Below are positions 20,100 to 31,719 of a stretch of 64,000 bases of DNA, in pieces. Origin of the DNA: Micropterix aruncella (lineage: Eukaryota > Arthropoda > Insecta > Lepidoptera > Micropterigidae); the NCBI GenBank assembly GCA_944548615.1, contig OX155963.1:22326518-22390517 (forward strand). The letters run 5' to 3'. The translations under genes were made by a program, and so were the position numbers. The notes under the pieces were generated by a model. That model had not been told where the DNA came from. It made no database searches and saw nothing but the letters and a program-made list of their open reading frames with translations. Positions within the stretch are counted from its first letter, which is position 1. Every line of letters starts with the position of its first letter.

Positions 20100-22345
20100 A
20101 TACATTACGCAGTTTCCAAAATGATACTAAGACAGTATGGCAAACCATTAGAGAAATAACAAGCACAGAAAAACAGCCGGTAGATATAAACAAAATGAAA
20201 ATAAACGGGAATATTGTAAACACCACTACAGATTCAAATGAAATAAGGGAACACTTAAATAATTTCTTTGCAAGCGTTGGTAGTAATCTAGCTCATGCTC
20301 ACCTGCAGAACCTAAAAATGAGCGAGAGTCAACTAGTTAACTTGGCAAATAGCCCACAACCGGATGCTCTTATCATTATGCCATGTCTGCAACAAACTAA
20401 TGAATCAGAAATACTTCAAATAATAAACCAATTGAAATGTAGTAAATCGGCAGGCCAGGATGGTATTTCCTCTTTTGTATTAAAACAAATAAAATCATAC
20501 ATAGTTTCTCCCTTAGTCCATATAATTAACCTGAGCCTAAAAATGGGAGTATTTCCTAAATGTTTGAAAACAAGTATAATAACACCTATCTTTAAAGGTG
20601 GTGATTCTTTGGCCGCAGAGAATTATAGACCCATATCACTCTTGAGTACGGTGAGTAAAATTCTAGAACATAACCAGTTTGGCTTTCGGAAGGGGCTCGG
20701 TACAGGAGATGCGTTAATTGAACTCACTGAACATGTCAAAGAATCTTTAGATAAAGGAGAGAAATGTGCGGCAGTCTTCCTCGACCTTGCAAAGGCTTTC
20801 GACACTGTCTCGCACCCCTTGCTGATGACTAAACTGAAACGGATCGGAATCGGAGAAAATGCGCTAGAGTGGTTTAAATCGTATCTATCAGAAAGACTGC
20901 AGATGACTAGACTCCGCGAAGAATATAGTTCTACACAGCATATAACGTATGGTGTCCCACAGGGCAGCGTGTTGGGTCCAATTCTCTTTTTGGTGTATCT
21001 GAATGATTTCTGCAAACTCCCGGCATATAGGAAAGGTCATCAGTTTTGCAGTTTTATGGTCAAGTTTATTGGTTTATTTGGCAACACAGTTTTATTGGTC
21101 AAGTCTTCGAATTGGGCCGATCTGTTTACCAATACTGAATTAGTACCGAGAAACGCGAAGAGATGGTTGGATAGAAACTTATTGACCTTAAATATAAGTA
21201 AAACGAATTTTATGACCTTTAGCAAGACAAACACTGACCAACCAACTTCAACTATTAAGCTTCACTCGTGCATCAGAACACAAGATTGCCAGTGTATGAA
21301 TGTCGACAGGGTGTCCTCCATTAAGTACTTGGGCGTGATGTTAGACAACAGACTGCGCTGGGAGGATCATTTAACGAAGGTTGCGGCAAGACTGAGAAAA
21401 CTTGTGTATTACTTTAGGAGTTTGCGGAACATCTTAGATTTCAATACGCTAAGAAGTGTCTACTTTGCTGTCTGCGAGTCGGTTATTCGATATGGCATCG
21501 TAACTTGGGGCTGTGCGGCAAAAACGCTTCTGGCCACCCTTTACAAAGCGAAAAAGGCTATACTGAGGGTGATCAATAAAAAACCCCAAACATATTCTTC
21601 CGATGACCTTTTCCGAGAGTATAGAGTGTTGAGTGTGAGAAAAATGTTTGTGCTGGTAACTCTCACTAAATTCCGGAGTGAGTTAGGAGAACAGAAAAAA
21701 AGCCAGCAATCTCGTGTAACAAGAAGATCGACACAAACAAATTTTGCAATACCACTCAGGAGATCCGCTTTTGGCCAATCCAGTTTCTCTTATCTTGCCC
21801 CCAAATTTTATAATTGCCTACCACCTAACATTAAAGACATTAAAATATCATATAAATTTAAAAATAGTTTGAGTGCCTACCTCTTAAATTGTACATTATG
21901 CAGATATTGAAAACATTATTAAATAATTGAATCTCTAGAATCTCTATAATCTTTATAACAAAAACATAATAGTATTTATGTAGTAATATAAATTGATGAT
22001 TTCTAGATGTAATTTTATTTTATTTTTTGTGAATTTATTTTGTATATTATTAATACATATTATTTATTACATATATAAATACATATTAATTTTTATCATG
22101 TTTTAAAATAAAAGAATATTGACAATTTTCATGACATTTTCTTACGAATTTTTATTAGGTAATTAAGGTATTTCTGTTACATTGAGTATGATTTTGTTTA
22201 CTTATATAAATATAATATTATAGATTTCTTAGGATAACTAAAATAAATTGTCTACCTTGGAACAGGCGGCAGCGTAGTTAGGTTAAGACTTTTGTATATT
22301 GAATGTACTCATAATTTGAACTCAATAAATAATTTGAAAATTGAA
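20100..22345 (+). mobile_element. 5'-truncated Jockey/CR1-type LINE
   Basis: The recognisable coding sequence begins near 20120 (NDTKTVWQTIREIT), and the open frame with ATG ends at 21910. It is followed by an AT-rich 3' UTR to about 22345 (tgaactcaataaataatttg). No endonuclease domain is present, so the copy is 5'-truncated, as usual for LINEs. Confidence 0.8.
20195..21910 (+). pseudogene. LINE reverse transcriptase, catalytic box lost
   Basis: The 571-codon frame contains AGQDGISSFVLKQIK (fingers), YRPISLLSTVSKILE, NQFGFRKGLGTGDAL, AVFLDLAKAFDTVSH (motif A with its Asp) and YGVPQGSVLGPILFLVYLND. Two defects are visible. KILE runs straight into NQFGFRKG, where about 20 residues are normally present. 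Where the FADDT catalytic box is expected, the frame reads SFMVKFIGLFGNTVLLVKSS, so both Asp residues are gone, apparently through a small local duplication of a ttttat-ggtcaag segment. The C-terminal part (LNISKT, KYLGV, RVINKKP) is intact. The frame stays open, but the enzyme should be inactive. A related C-terminus is at 43043-43447. Confidence 0.88.
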
Positions 22346-22659
22346 TCACCAATATTGAATGATATTATTGTTGTCATTGATTAAATTATTGGGTTTCTAT
22401 AATCAATCAGTCCTTTATAAAAAAAAACATTCATTACCGATGGAATTACATATGGTACCAAATTCATTGTCATTAGTTTCGCCGTACAATGCTTTCAGCG
22501 CCACCTGCGTGTCGCCGGCATAGGGCGGTTGCAAAAACGTTTTATGACGATGAGTAATTTAATACTATATATAATCAAGTCATTCTTAGGCCCATTTTGC
22601 GAGAGTAGACCAAGCTTCTATCTCTAAGCTTTTATTTCGGAGCTATCTGGGTTTGTTCT

Positions 22660-22990
22660 GTATATGGTTACCTTTCCCATAGTAGTGGTAGTGTTAGCAT
22701 TGATTATATGGCTCCTTTGTTAGGAAAGTGGTAGGCTTCTGTAGCCTCCAGTTGTATGCTCTGTTTCCTGAATATGGGAGGGCATATACTTTGAAAAGCA
22801 ATACATGTATCAAAAGTCTAATATCTGGTCTTATTTATCAGAATCCAGAAGCTTTCAGTATGAACGAAGTATATGGTTACCTTTCCCATAGTAGTGTTAG
22901 TTTTTGGCCCCCTGCTAGGAAAGTGGTAGGCTTCTTTACCCTCCGTTGTATGCTGTATGTTTTCCTGAACATGTACTCTGGTACCATAAT
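22660..22990 (+). repeat. Direct repeats flanking a mariner end
   Basis: Two direct copies of a 110-bp block start gtatatggttacctttccca, at 22660 and 22869, and include ggaaagtggtaggcttct. Between them (22785-22868) is the 3' end of the mariner type seen at 17300-17395. It looks like a segmental duplication around a mariner fragment. Confidence 0.6.
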
Positions 22991-23505
22991 GCCTGACGTC
23001 ATCCACAGTAGCGGTATATCGCTCCTAGTCTGATCGAAGATTTCTCTGTGTTCAGTTGTTTAGCCGTAGTTATTCTATAGGCCTATCTGCTTCAGTCTTA
23101 TTGCTGACACAGTAGCTCCGCTTAAGTCCTTAGGGCTACCACAAATAGTAATACAATTACTAGACATTGTACCACAAGCGTCGTACACGCCGACTGTGCT
23201 GCCGTTGAACGAAATTCGTATATAGCTGCCACTCCACCAATGCAGATATTCACATGTTCGAGAAATTCAACAACCCCCAACGGCATGTAACGCCTCCTAT
23301 AGGAGTTTGCAGTGACGTATCCCTCTGCTCACTTCCCTCACACCCTATCCCCACAATGCCTTGCCACTCGAGAGTGCGCTTTCTGTTTTAACTCAGTATA
23401 CTGAGTTGTCGATCTAGCAACATTCTGTTTCACAAAAAAGTGTAGTGGGAGTAGGTCTACGATAAACTCAGAGCCTGTTGGCGCCAATCTCATAGCACAT
23501 TATAA
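22991..23505. other. No gene recognised
   Basis: Mixed sequence without coding motifs that I can support. Confidence 0.35.
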
Positions 23506-23509
23506 GTTA

Positions 23510-23745
23510 GTGGAAATAAGATTTTGTAATTCTGATGCTCTTACTAAACCACGATCTCTGCATCACAAATTCTATGGCTTCGAAGGGGGGGTGAACGGTG
23601 GTAAGGTGACGCTCTCATGCGGCAAGACAGCTGTCCTAAACCTACCACATCTGGTCGTTAGTCCGGAATTGGAAGCTCCCTTTGTATTTTATTGTACATC
23701 TGTTAGAGAGATTCTCAATGGGGATGATTAATTTGGGTATCTTTT
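23510..23745 (+). mobile_element. 3' fragment of the restriction-like-endonuclease LINE, copy 1
   Basis: The segment ctgcatcacaaattctatgg, then gcggcaagacagctgtcct and aacctaccac, matches 30955-31070 and the 3' end of the LINE at 36178-37960. It is the terminal part only, on the plus strand. The short open frame in it is remnant LINE or 3' UTR sequence. Confidence 0.55.
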
Positions 23746-23759
23746 GGCAAAGCCCTTTT

Positions 23760-24770
23760 GTAACATTTTCGTTACAATCTCTAAATGGAAAAGCTCAAAA
23801 TAAAACACAAACTCATATCGAAAAAATGTATTAAAAATCATTAAAACTATGGCAGGCTTAAATAAGGACATTATTTACAAATATTAAACCATTTGCAATA
23901 ATTATTAATAATGCATAGTAACACAAGAAATGGACGGAAAATCGTTTCAATGACCTTTTTAAAAATAAACTAGATTAAGAAGACTTTTTTGTAAATAATT
24001 TTCGAGAAACAAAATTAAAGCAACGTTTTTCAAACTAAAAATCCGAATAAAATATTGCCAAATAAAATAAAAACGTTAACACTAAATTAGGCAATTATCA
24101 AGTGGATATAGGGATGTAACAATAACCATTTTTATGTTTGTTCTATATCTCACCTTGTAACCAACATTAAATCTAGAGACATACGTAATCTTACTATAGA
24201 GGTTTTCGGTCGAACTAGATTTTGAGATTCTTCACATATTCACCTATTTATAAGTATCAGGTAAGTAACAATTTTTGTTTTTCATAAGGCACAGCTGAGG
24301 CACTAAAGGCGAATTTGTTGATCGATAAGGAATCTAAATAAACTACATACCCGCATATGTCTGGAATAATGGTATTAATACATTTATATACAGACAACTT
24401 TAATGACATCTGGAAATGCCTTAGGACATTATTGTAAAAAAAATATAGGTTCAAAACTTCTAACACAACCTTATGTAAATAGAAAATTGCAGACTTATTC
24501 ATCGTTTTCTTCGACATTAAAATTAAAATTTGTAAGCTATTTGTTTTGCTGGATTGAATACGGAAAAAAAACATATATATTGTGAGAGGTGGTAAAATGA
24601 TTCATAATGATTGTAATGATTTATCAAAGTGTTATTCTTACGAATTGCTTGTTCATTTTTCAATATTAAAATTTGTTATAATATGTAGCTGTAATGTCCT
24701 GTGAAATGCTATCAATGATTCATCGATTTCGTCAACTTACAAATCTAATAAACTTAACTAAATGAAAAGC
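23760..24770. other. AT-rich region downstream of Ly6 gene A
   Basis: Downstream of the stop codon of the minus-strand gene this likely includes its 3' UTR. No canonical AATAAA was found at the expected short distance. No other gene is seen. Confidence 0.4.
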
Positions 24771-24771
24771 T

Positions 24772-27700
24772 CTATAAAGCCAGAAGTGCTGTGACCAACA
24801 CTATGGGCAAGAGAAGAGACAGTTTTAGGCTGGTGGCACTGTTGCACTCGTCCGATGAACAGTAGCATTCTTCCCAGTAAACTCCGTTATCATATACTCC
24901 CCAGTTGCAGACACCTGTGACACCTGTATCGGCGACGGACGCACATCTTCGGATCACCTGACGCCATCGGCCGTCCCCTAAAGAAATAAATTTAAAAGAC
25001 ATTAAAAGTAGGTATGGAGACGTTCAAGCATTACGTAACGTAATTTGGGGGGAGGGGGGTCTTGTAAAATGTTACAATGCATTACAGGGGCGGGAGGGGG
25101 GCTCGAACAACACATTACGTAACATTGTTTTTTATTTAAATAGAAAACTAGGGAATTAAAATCTCCTAAGTTGGCAACCCTTTTATAAATATAAAAATAT
25201 GTTATTTTATTTTAAGAGTTTATTACTAAAAAAAGCTAAAATAGGAGAATGCATGAGAAGAACAATGGTGGATGAAGCCAAAAATGTATGTATGTACAGG
25301 GCCAAGTCAGGAAAAACAGCATAATTTAATGTATGATTAGTAGTAAAAGTTTATTAGGACAAATTTGAGCCCCTATTAACATATTTTAAACTTAAGCAAA
25401 TATTTATTACATTATGTGTGATTGTTTATTAAATAACAATATGAATAAATAAAATAAACAATATACGCATGTATTGCGAGTTAGAAATCTCTTCTTTTAT
25501 TTATTATTACCGTGAACGCGATTAAAACAATAACAAAGGTATTTAAGCGACTTTCCGGTACTTTGCGCAACTTAATTATGACTTTTAAGTAAAAATGGTC
25601 ACTTGGGTGTTACGTTACGTTTCGGGAGGGGGGGGGGGTACAGAAAAACGTTACGGCGCGTTACATGGGGGGGAGGGAGGGTCAGAAATCATCAAAAATT
25701 GCATTACGAAATACTTGAACGCCCTCTATGACACAATGGTAAATTTGCAGAACTGAGAACACATGCAGTCAATTTATTTTCAATCAATATCCTACAGGAC
25801 AGAATTAAAATTTCTTTGTTTCGAATCCTATCCCATAGAGTGGCATAGAGAGTTCCCGAGCATAGCTCTATCTCCTCTTTAAATTCGTGGATGAATCTCA
25901 CAATCAAGGCCCACACATACATCTACATATACACTTGTTTTTTTAAGCGGTAGGTCAGACTTCAGATATGGCGTTCCCCAATGTGTAAATACGGAAAGTG
26001 TAAAATAGTTCCCTTTAAAAAAGCAACCGAGGGCTGGGCCATACGATGCAGTGTGGCACCACACCGCAAAGTTTTCACCTATGGGTGCGATGCGACGCCA
26101 GAACGCACCGTGTGGCATACCATGGATAGACGCCGCAGCGACACCCGCTCAGGCGCCGCACCGCAGCCGCACCGCATCAAATGGCCCCGCCCTTACTCTG
26201 TAATAAGATACCATTGGCTGTCAGGTGGCTGGGAGATGACGACTTGATGAACGGAACGAATCACTTCAAGTACATATAGATATGGCATGGTGGCATTTTT
26301 TTACTAGGCATTGTGGGCTACAATTCCCTTAAATTGCGCAGAGAAATGCCCTTCATGGCCTACATTTTAATTTGATCCGAGGTAGAGTTGATTATCCTAG
26401 CATGCTAGTAAAGGTTGGTCTCTTTATTCCAGATAATTATAATCAAGCTCGGTCACATACTCTACTTGCAGAGTTGTCCTTGCGAACCAACCTAAGTCGG
26501 TGGAGTCTGCTCACGTATGCCTTACGGCACGTAAATGCGCTATGTTCGACAGCGTCAGACCTCAATATTTTTACAGCGAGCCCACATCTCTTTAAGATGC
26601 AGGCATTGTGCTACTTGTTCATGTCAGAATGAGATCGATTATTTTTATTCTTTATGAATTCTGTTTCAATTTTTATACTTTATGTTTGTACTTGCATATT
26701 TAATGCTTATTTAATAGTTTTAACAATGTACATATTTATGCTTTATATTATATTTCAACGAATTGGTCATAACTGTAATGTTAATTTGTTTATGAAATGA
26801 ATGAAATTAAATGAAGTATGGTTAGCAAGAACCACATCTACTTGCATTATGACGTTGCAAAAACCTTTGTTTAATTTTTGATTTTAAAGTGAGGATAATT
26901 TTATTTCATATATTTATTATTTCCTTATTACAGTAGAACTCCAACTGACCGTATGGAGTTCATCAAAGAGTAGGTATAATCAAAAATTCGGATAATTGGA
27001 TTTTTTTCTGAAAAAAGTGTCTATTTTAATGAATTATTGTATGTATGTATGTTGAAAATGGGCAAAAAAAACTATTAAAAAAAAAAGTATTTAATAAATT
27101 AAATGTAAAGGCAACACTGAAAAGGTCAACAACACACTGACTGACTAATCAAAAACAGTGACGGGGGGGTGGGGGGGCTGGGCCAGCCACCTGGCGAAGG
27201 ACGACAGCCAATATTATTTTGCAAATCGCAATGCGTTTCCAATTTATTATTTTTTCCCTCCTAATTTCGGATAATCAGAGGTCTGATAACTGAAGTGCTA
27301 CTGTATTGATATTCCTTACTACGGGGTTATTGTGATTATTTTCAGTTTCTTTATTATTTTTTATACTGTTATTTCCTCTAGTTTTTAATTGTACTTTTGA
27401 TTTATGATGATTTCTTATTTTTTTTCACATTATTATTGTATTAAACACCTCTATAATAATATACATAATTATAATGTGTGATTGTCTTTAACTAATATTG
27501 TGACTATTGTTGTTATTATTATTGATATTTAGCCCAATTATATACCGTCCCTCGTTGTAGCTATTCGCTGTGCTTTGTTATTGGCTATGTACCAAAATCC
27601 GAGTGATGTAAGGACACTTGTGATGTGATGCAGCACTTGTGATGTAGCACATAAAATATAGCAGGCACAAAATCAGCATTTTGAAGGGAGTCTCCGTTCA

Positions 27701-28599
27701 GCGCATGGATATATTATGTAGATACCCATTGGGCATAAAATTGATTACAAAAAATGATATTTATATTCACGAAGACAATGATTTTTTTAACCCAACGGAT
27801 ACTTAACCCCTTCACTATTCATTAACCAAAAAAATATGGGGAGATATAATAGCTATAAAGAGAATAAGTAAATATTGTTTTCTATTGGCTATGGAAATAT
27901 CACAACTTAAAACGTATTAATCAGTTTTTAGGAGGCATTATTACAGTTTCTAGCATAACCCCGTTTTCACCGCCAAAAATATGCATTTTCAGCAATTTTG
28001 CACTTTTCCGTTTACAAGGAATATATAAGTAATGTATATATAAGAATGGAGCCCGATACGCTGTCAGATAATATGCTAGACTGCAGATATACTGCATCAT
28101 CAGCAGATTCATATTCGCCTGAGGTGATTTTCATGTTTGCAAAGTGAAATAACCCATCTAAAAATCTTCTCTAAAATAGGTCACATTACTCGTAGCCACA
28201 GTTCAAACATATTCTCTTCCCATACCTAAATATCCGTTTTTTAGAAACATTTAAATAGGAAATAGGTACTCACAGACAAAACCTTTTGGCCCCTGTTGAG
28301 TCACTTTCATGCAAAAAGATCCAGGCATTGGTGATTCATCACTGTTGCATTCAACAGCTATGTGAGATTCTTTATCGAATTTCCTATAAGCTCCGCAATT
28401 ATCCTCCTTCTCGGGATCCTGACTGGAAGCGCACATGTAACACCGCACGGCCGCGCCTAAAAACAAAGTATAAACATGAGAAATAATCGCCTACTTTCAA
28501 TACAAACATCGCCCTTAGCGGATACTCACCCGTGCTCAAACAGAGGAGAAACACGAATAAAATCAGCATGTCGAATGAATAAACGCTACGCGACGCCAT
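24772..28599 (-). CDS. Ly6/uPAR three-finger protein, gene A (GPI-anchored type)
   Basis: Three coding exons on the minus strand are 28599-28530, 28456-28274 and 24977-24772. Donors are gtgagt at 28529 and 28273, and acceptors are tttttag and tttctttag. Both introns are in phase 1, and the joined frame gives 152 residues. Residues 1-24 form a signal peptide (DMLILFVFLLCLSTG). The mature part has ten Cys, starting RCYMC and ending CYCSSDECN, the Ly6/uPAR signature. A hydrophobic tail (LSLLLPIVLVTALLAL) suggests a GPI-anchor signal. Insect family members act at the cell surface in septate junctions, channel modulation or receptor binding. Which role applies cannot be told here. Gene B (35472-39607) has the same architecture. 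The exact orthologue is not assigned. Confidence 0.88.
25017..25726. mobile_element. Sola-like terminal-repeat element in intron 2 of gene A
   Basis: The inverted ends are gagacgttcaagcattacgt and the complement of gagggcgttcaagtatttcg. They are followed by G-rich blocks and acgttacg words on both sides. Identical TATG at 25013-25016 and 25727-25730 is a 4-bp target duplication, as expected of Sola-type elements. It ends 39 bp upstream of the exon 3 acceptor of gene A. No transposase is encoded. Confidence 0.75.
26029..26194. mobile_element. GC-rich short MITE
   Basis: The left end gggctgggccatacgatgc and the right end, complement of gggcggggccatttgatgc, are inverted copies of about 28 bp. 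The centre is rich in gccgca-type words. It lies in intron 2 of gene A. No target duplication could be fixed. Confidence 0.55.
26372..26640 (+). pseudogene. LINE C-terminal tail fragment
   Basis: The frame ends VGLFIPDNYNQARSH, then LRTNLSRWS and ALRHVNAL. The pattern (VPxxxxR followed by R-T-N and a short LxxxN segment) resembles the extreme C-terminus of insect non-LTR retrotransposon proteins. It lies in intron 2 of gene A in the opposite orientation. Confidence 0.4.
26931..27303. mobile_element. pogo/Tigger-like MITE
   Basis: The left end cagtagaactccaactgacc and the right end, complement of cagtagcacttcagttatc, are inverted. Both are flanked by TA (26929-26930, 27304-27305). The cagta(g)aactcc start and TA duplication are typical of pogo-type elements. 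Near the right end ggataatc words match an aattcggataatt at the left. It is non-coding and lies in intron 2 of gene A. Confidence 0.6.
27310..28250. other. Remaining intron 2 of gene A
   Basis: AT-rich sequence. The 63-codon minus frame at 27921-28112 has no motif. Nothing else is supported. Confidence 0.45.
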
Positions 28600-28644
28600 T
28601 TCACCTCTAGCATTTAACGATAATAACTGTGGAATTACGAAATA

Positions 28645-28657
28645 CTATATAAATATG
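28645..28657 (-). promoter_or_regulatory. Possible TATA element of gene A
   Basis: On the minus strand tatttatatag lies about 50 bp upstream of the ATG at 28599. If used, it would imply a 5' UTR of about 20 nt. There is no direct support for the transcription start. Confidence 0.25.
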
Positions 28658-28727
28658 CCGCGGACGCGCCTCTTTTTTAGCTATTTGCCCGCGTTCAGTA
28701 GCCTATGCTTCCAAAGGTAGCGCCACG

Positions 28728-28828
28728 GTAGCGCTACTTAGGGAAACTTCATAATTAGTCGCAAGTAAGCCGTTAACCAAAATGTTGTTATTGCCAGCCA
28801 ATCAGGTTATCTCCCTAAGTAGCGCTAC
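28728..28828. repeat. 17-bp perfect inverted repeat upstream of gene A
   Basis: gtagcgctacttaggga at 28728-28744 and its exact complement at 28812-28828 enclose about 67 bp. It may be the ends of a tiny MITE, or paired binding sites for a regulator, upstream of the Ly6 gene. Confidence 0.6.
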
Positions 28829-28829
28829 T

Positions 28830-30779
28830 TGCTTCGTAAGTGGAGCACACGGAACGCAGGCGTTGCTGTCAAATTGCTAGAATGTCAACAGCAACAGAAC
28901 CGAGAAACGCCCATTGGTCTTCTTCCTTTCGCGTTATTTGTAGTGGTTCTCGCCGGATCCGCTAGATAGCGCTCTTATATTTGCCACCCGTGTTGGTAGT
29001 TGCAAGCAAACCACTAGATGGCGAGTGCGATTAAAATAATAAACGTGCGAGTGCGAGTAAAAAAGAAACAATATTTTTATTGTCGTGGTTTTATTACTTG
29101 TACATTAATGGCCCATTAGTCTAACTATAACTATAAATATGTAAACATTTCGAAAAAAACGTACAATCTTCTGACGGTAAGATTCAAAAAACATTAAATT
29201 TACGTACCTAACAAAAACGAGATACCGAGTATAAAAAAAATCGTTTTAAAAATGAGTAATCGGAATATTCATTGGAATGCAAATCAGATAGTTTAAATTA
29301 TAGCAGGTTTTGCACCACCAAACGAGGTAGCTAATGTGTTACCAATAATATAAAAAGCTCAGAAATTCTTAAAATTACACAAAGTGTAAAAAATATTTAA
29401 TCATGTCTCAAATATACAAAAATATAAAAAAAACAACAATACTTAGGACATTGAAAGGGACGGAATGTAATAAATCTGAGATTCTTATTTAATCAAATCA
29501 CAATTTTGAATGAAAATATCAATATACAGTCAGGCAATCTTTAAAATATTGCACTTACAACTCTAAATCTTAGATACATTATATTAGACATAATTAGTTA
29601 TATAGGTGTGGTTTTTCTAAATGTAAAGAATGGCATTCAAAAGCATCGACACTTCCAAATGAAATCTGCTTGGCAAAGAAAATGGTCAATTTCTATCCAT
29701 AAACCATGTTAAAGCTTTTAGTACCCTTCTTGACCCCTTTTATAAAAATACGTCTGTTAAATGACACATCGGCAGAACTGTTGCTTTCAAACCGCATTGG
29801 TTATCTAAGGGTAAACTTAAATTAATTCAAATCTGCAAAACAACTAAACTGCGGGAACATGAACAACCGGGATGGTTACTAAAATCACCAGAGATATGGG
29901 GTCCAAAAGTGTTACGAAATAACAACCCTCGTTCTCTGCATATTCAACAGATTAATATTTTTAATGGATAGTGTATAGTCACGCGTACTGGTACCCGACA
30001 GCGGGGCATCTGACTAAAGCGGCGGCATCTGACTAAAAAATAATTCGCTGCGGTGACGTTCCAGAGGTAGTTAGGTAACTGAATAGTTACCGTTATCTCC
30101 GTTCCCTATTCATATCGTTTTAGGAGCCCCGAATCTTCTGCATAATAGGGGTCTTTAGAATCATTTCCACCTTGCAGCACTCGGACTCCATTGTAAAAAG
30201 TTTTTAGCGAGCAGCTGAAGTCCGATTCCGACAACCGAAGAAAAATGGTGGGACTGGTAACGGGGTATTGACAGCTTAACATCACACGCTGCAAATTAGC
30301 GGCTAGTAAGGCATCCGGTTCAGCAGCCATTATCATCGTAATCATCATCATCCTGCGTGGTTCCACTAGACACACTCTCATCAGTGCTACATGGTTTATG
30401 GAAGTTCTTAAGTAAAACAGACGGACAGGCAGTGTTTCATTTTTACATTTTCCAAAGGCCCTTCAAAAGAGCCTATCGTCAATCGCTAAACTGTAGGATA
30501 CAATATGAAAGTGTCCAGTACAAATGTTCAAATTTTAAAAACGTGTAATCTATGCAAGGCAAAAGCCTTTTGTAGTAGTGCTGTATAATTATGTATGTTG
30601 AAAGTATATTGTGTGCGTGGTAGTATGGATCACCGTATGCTGTGTCAACTGTACAAGGATGAACTGAGACAGGTTTGCAAACTTACGCAAGAGCCAATTG
30701 AAATTATTTGCATGTCAAAAAGCCACATTTATATGGGCAAGGTCATTGTTAAGATAGAAGATTATTAATTTAGAAAGTA
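28830..30779. other. Intergenic, no gene supported
   Basis: Mostly AT-rich. A 91-codon minus frame (30106-30381) has no recognised motif. A short tandem copy, gcggcatctgactaaa twice, lies at about 30002-30038. Confidence 0.4.
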
Positions 30780-31180
30780 TACGAATGTACCATGATCTCG
30801 CAAATGCCATCACCAGCTACACTGTTCACCTTCACGTGGTGGAAGTAGGCACTCGTGTGGAATGCCAAACAAATCTCTGTTTCATCTCTTTAAAGATCTT
30901 GGTCTCTCCAGGGAAATAATCAATTCCTTACTTAAAAATATATCTAAAACTGTGATTTCTGCATCTCAAATTCTATGGCTTTGAAAGAGCAGTGAATAGG
31001 CGGTAAAGCGTAAGCTTAAATGTGGCAAGACAGCTGTTCTAAACCTACCACAGCCGGTCGTTAGTCTGGAATCCACAGCTCAGACTCCAGAAGTGTAAAA
31101 ATACTTTATGACAGGCCTGACTCCGGTTGTTGAATTCCATGGCAGCTCTGTTTGCATTTTATTATTTTATTTATATTGTG
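30780..31180 (+). pseudogene. Restriction-like-endonuclease LINE, 3' fragment, copy 2
   Basis: The order of segments VHLHVVEVG, CQTNLCFISLKILVSP-like, then ctctccagggaaataatcaa and tctatggctttgaaagagc matches the complementary-strand LINE end at 36178-36400. It includes the post-endonuclease segment that reads VHLHAVEVGARG there. Several frame breaks are present. The 3' part also matches 23510-23745. Confidence 0.65.
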
Positions 31181-31719
31181 AGGGTGGATAAAATTGCTCT
31201 GGGGGATAACCCCTCAAGCGGCGGGTGTAAATCTTGGCAGCCACCTGTCATTTTTGAGCACTTGTCAAAAATATAGCTCTTTAGAAAAACGATCATAAGA
31301 AAGAAACTACTTGATGCACCATGAAAAGAAGAATTGTAGAATGATCGCATTGAAATTTGAAATATAAAACATTAAAACCTCATTTTGTAAAACAATTAGA
31401 TAATTATGAATAATTATTAGAAAATTGGAGAACTGAAAAAAAACTCACTTATTCAGCGATATCTACGTTTTATCTCAAAATACGAAACCCTATCTAGAAA
31501 TTGTAAACACATTTCGCTGCCTTAGTAAAATAGGGACCTAACTCTAAATCGGTCGTTTCACAGTTTAAGTGATAGATAGACTCCTTAAGGCATCCTCTAT
31601 CGATTGGTCTGTGTAAAGTAGTTGTACGATGAAAGAGAGAGAAAATACGATGATTCGGTCTCTTTCCCACTGGTTGATTTTGGACGTCACTTTAGTGTAA
31701 CAAGGATTGATTCAGTTTT

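Noticed and set aside
30106..30381. 91-codon minus frame
   Set aside because: Met-rich N-terminus from a cat repeat (atcatcatcat) and no motif.
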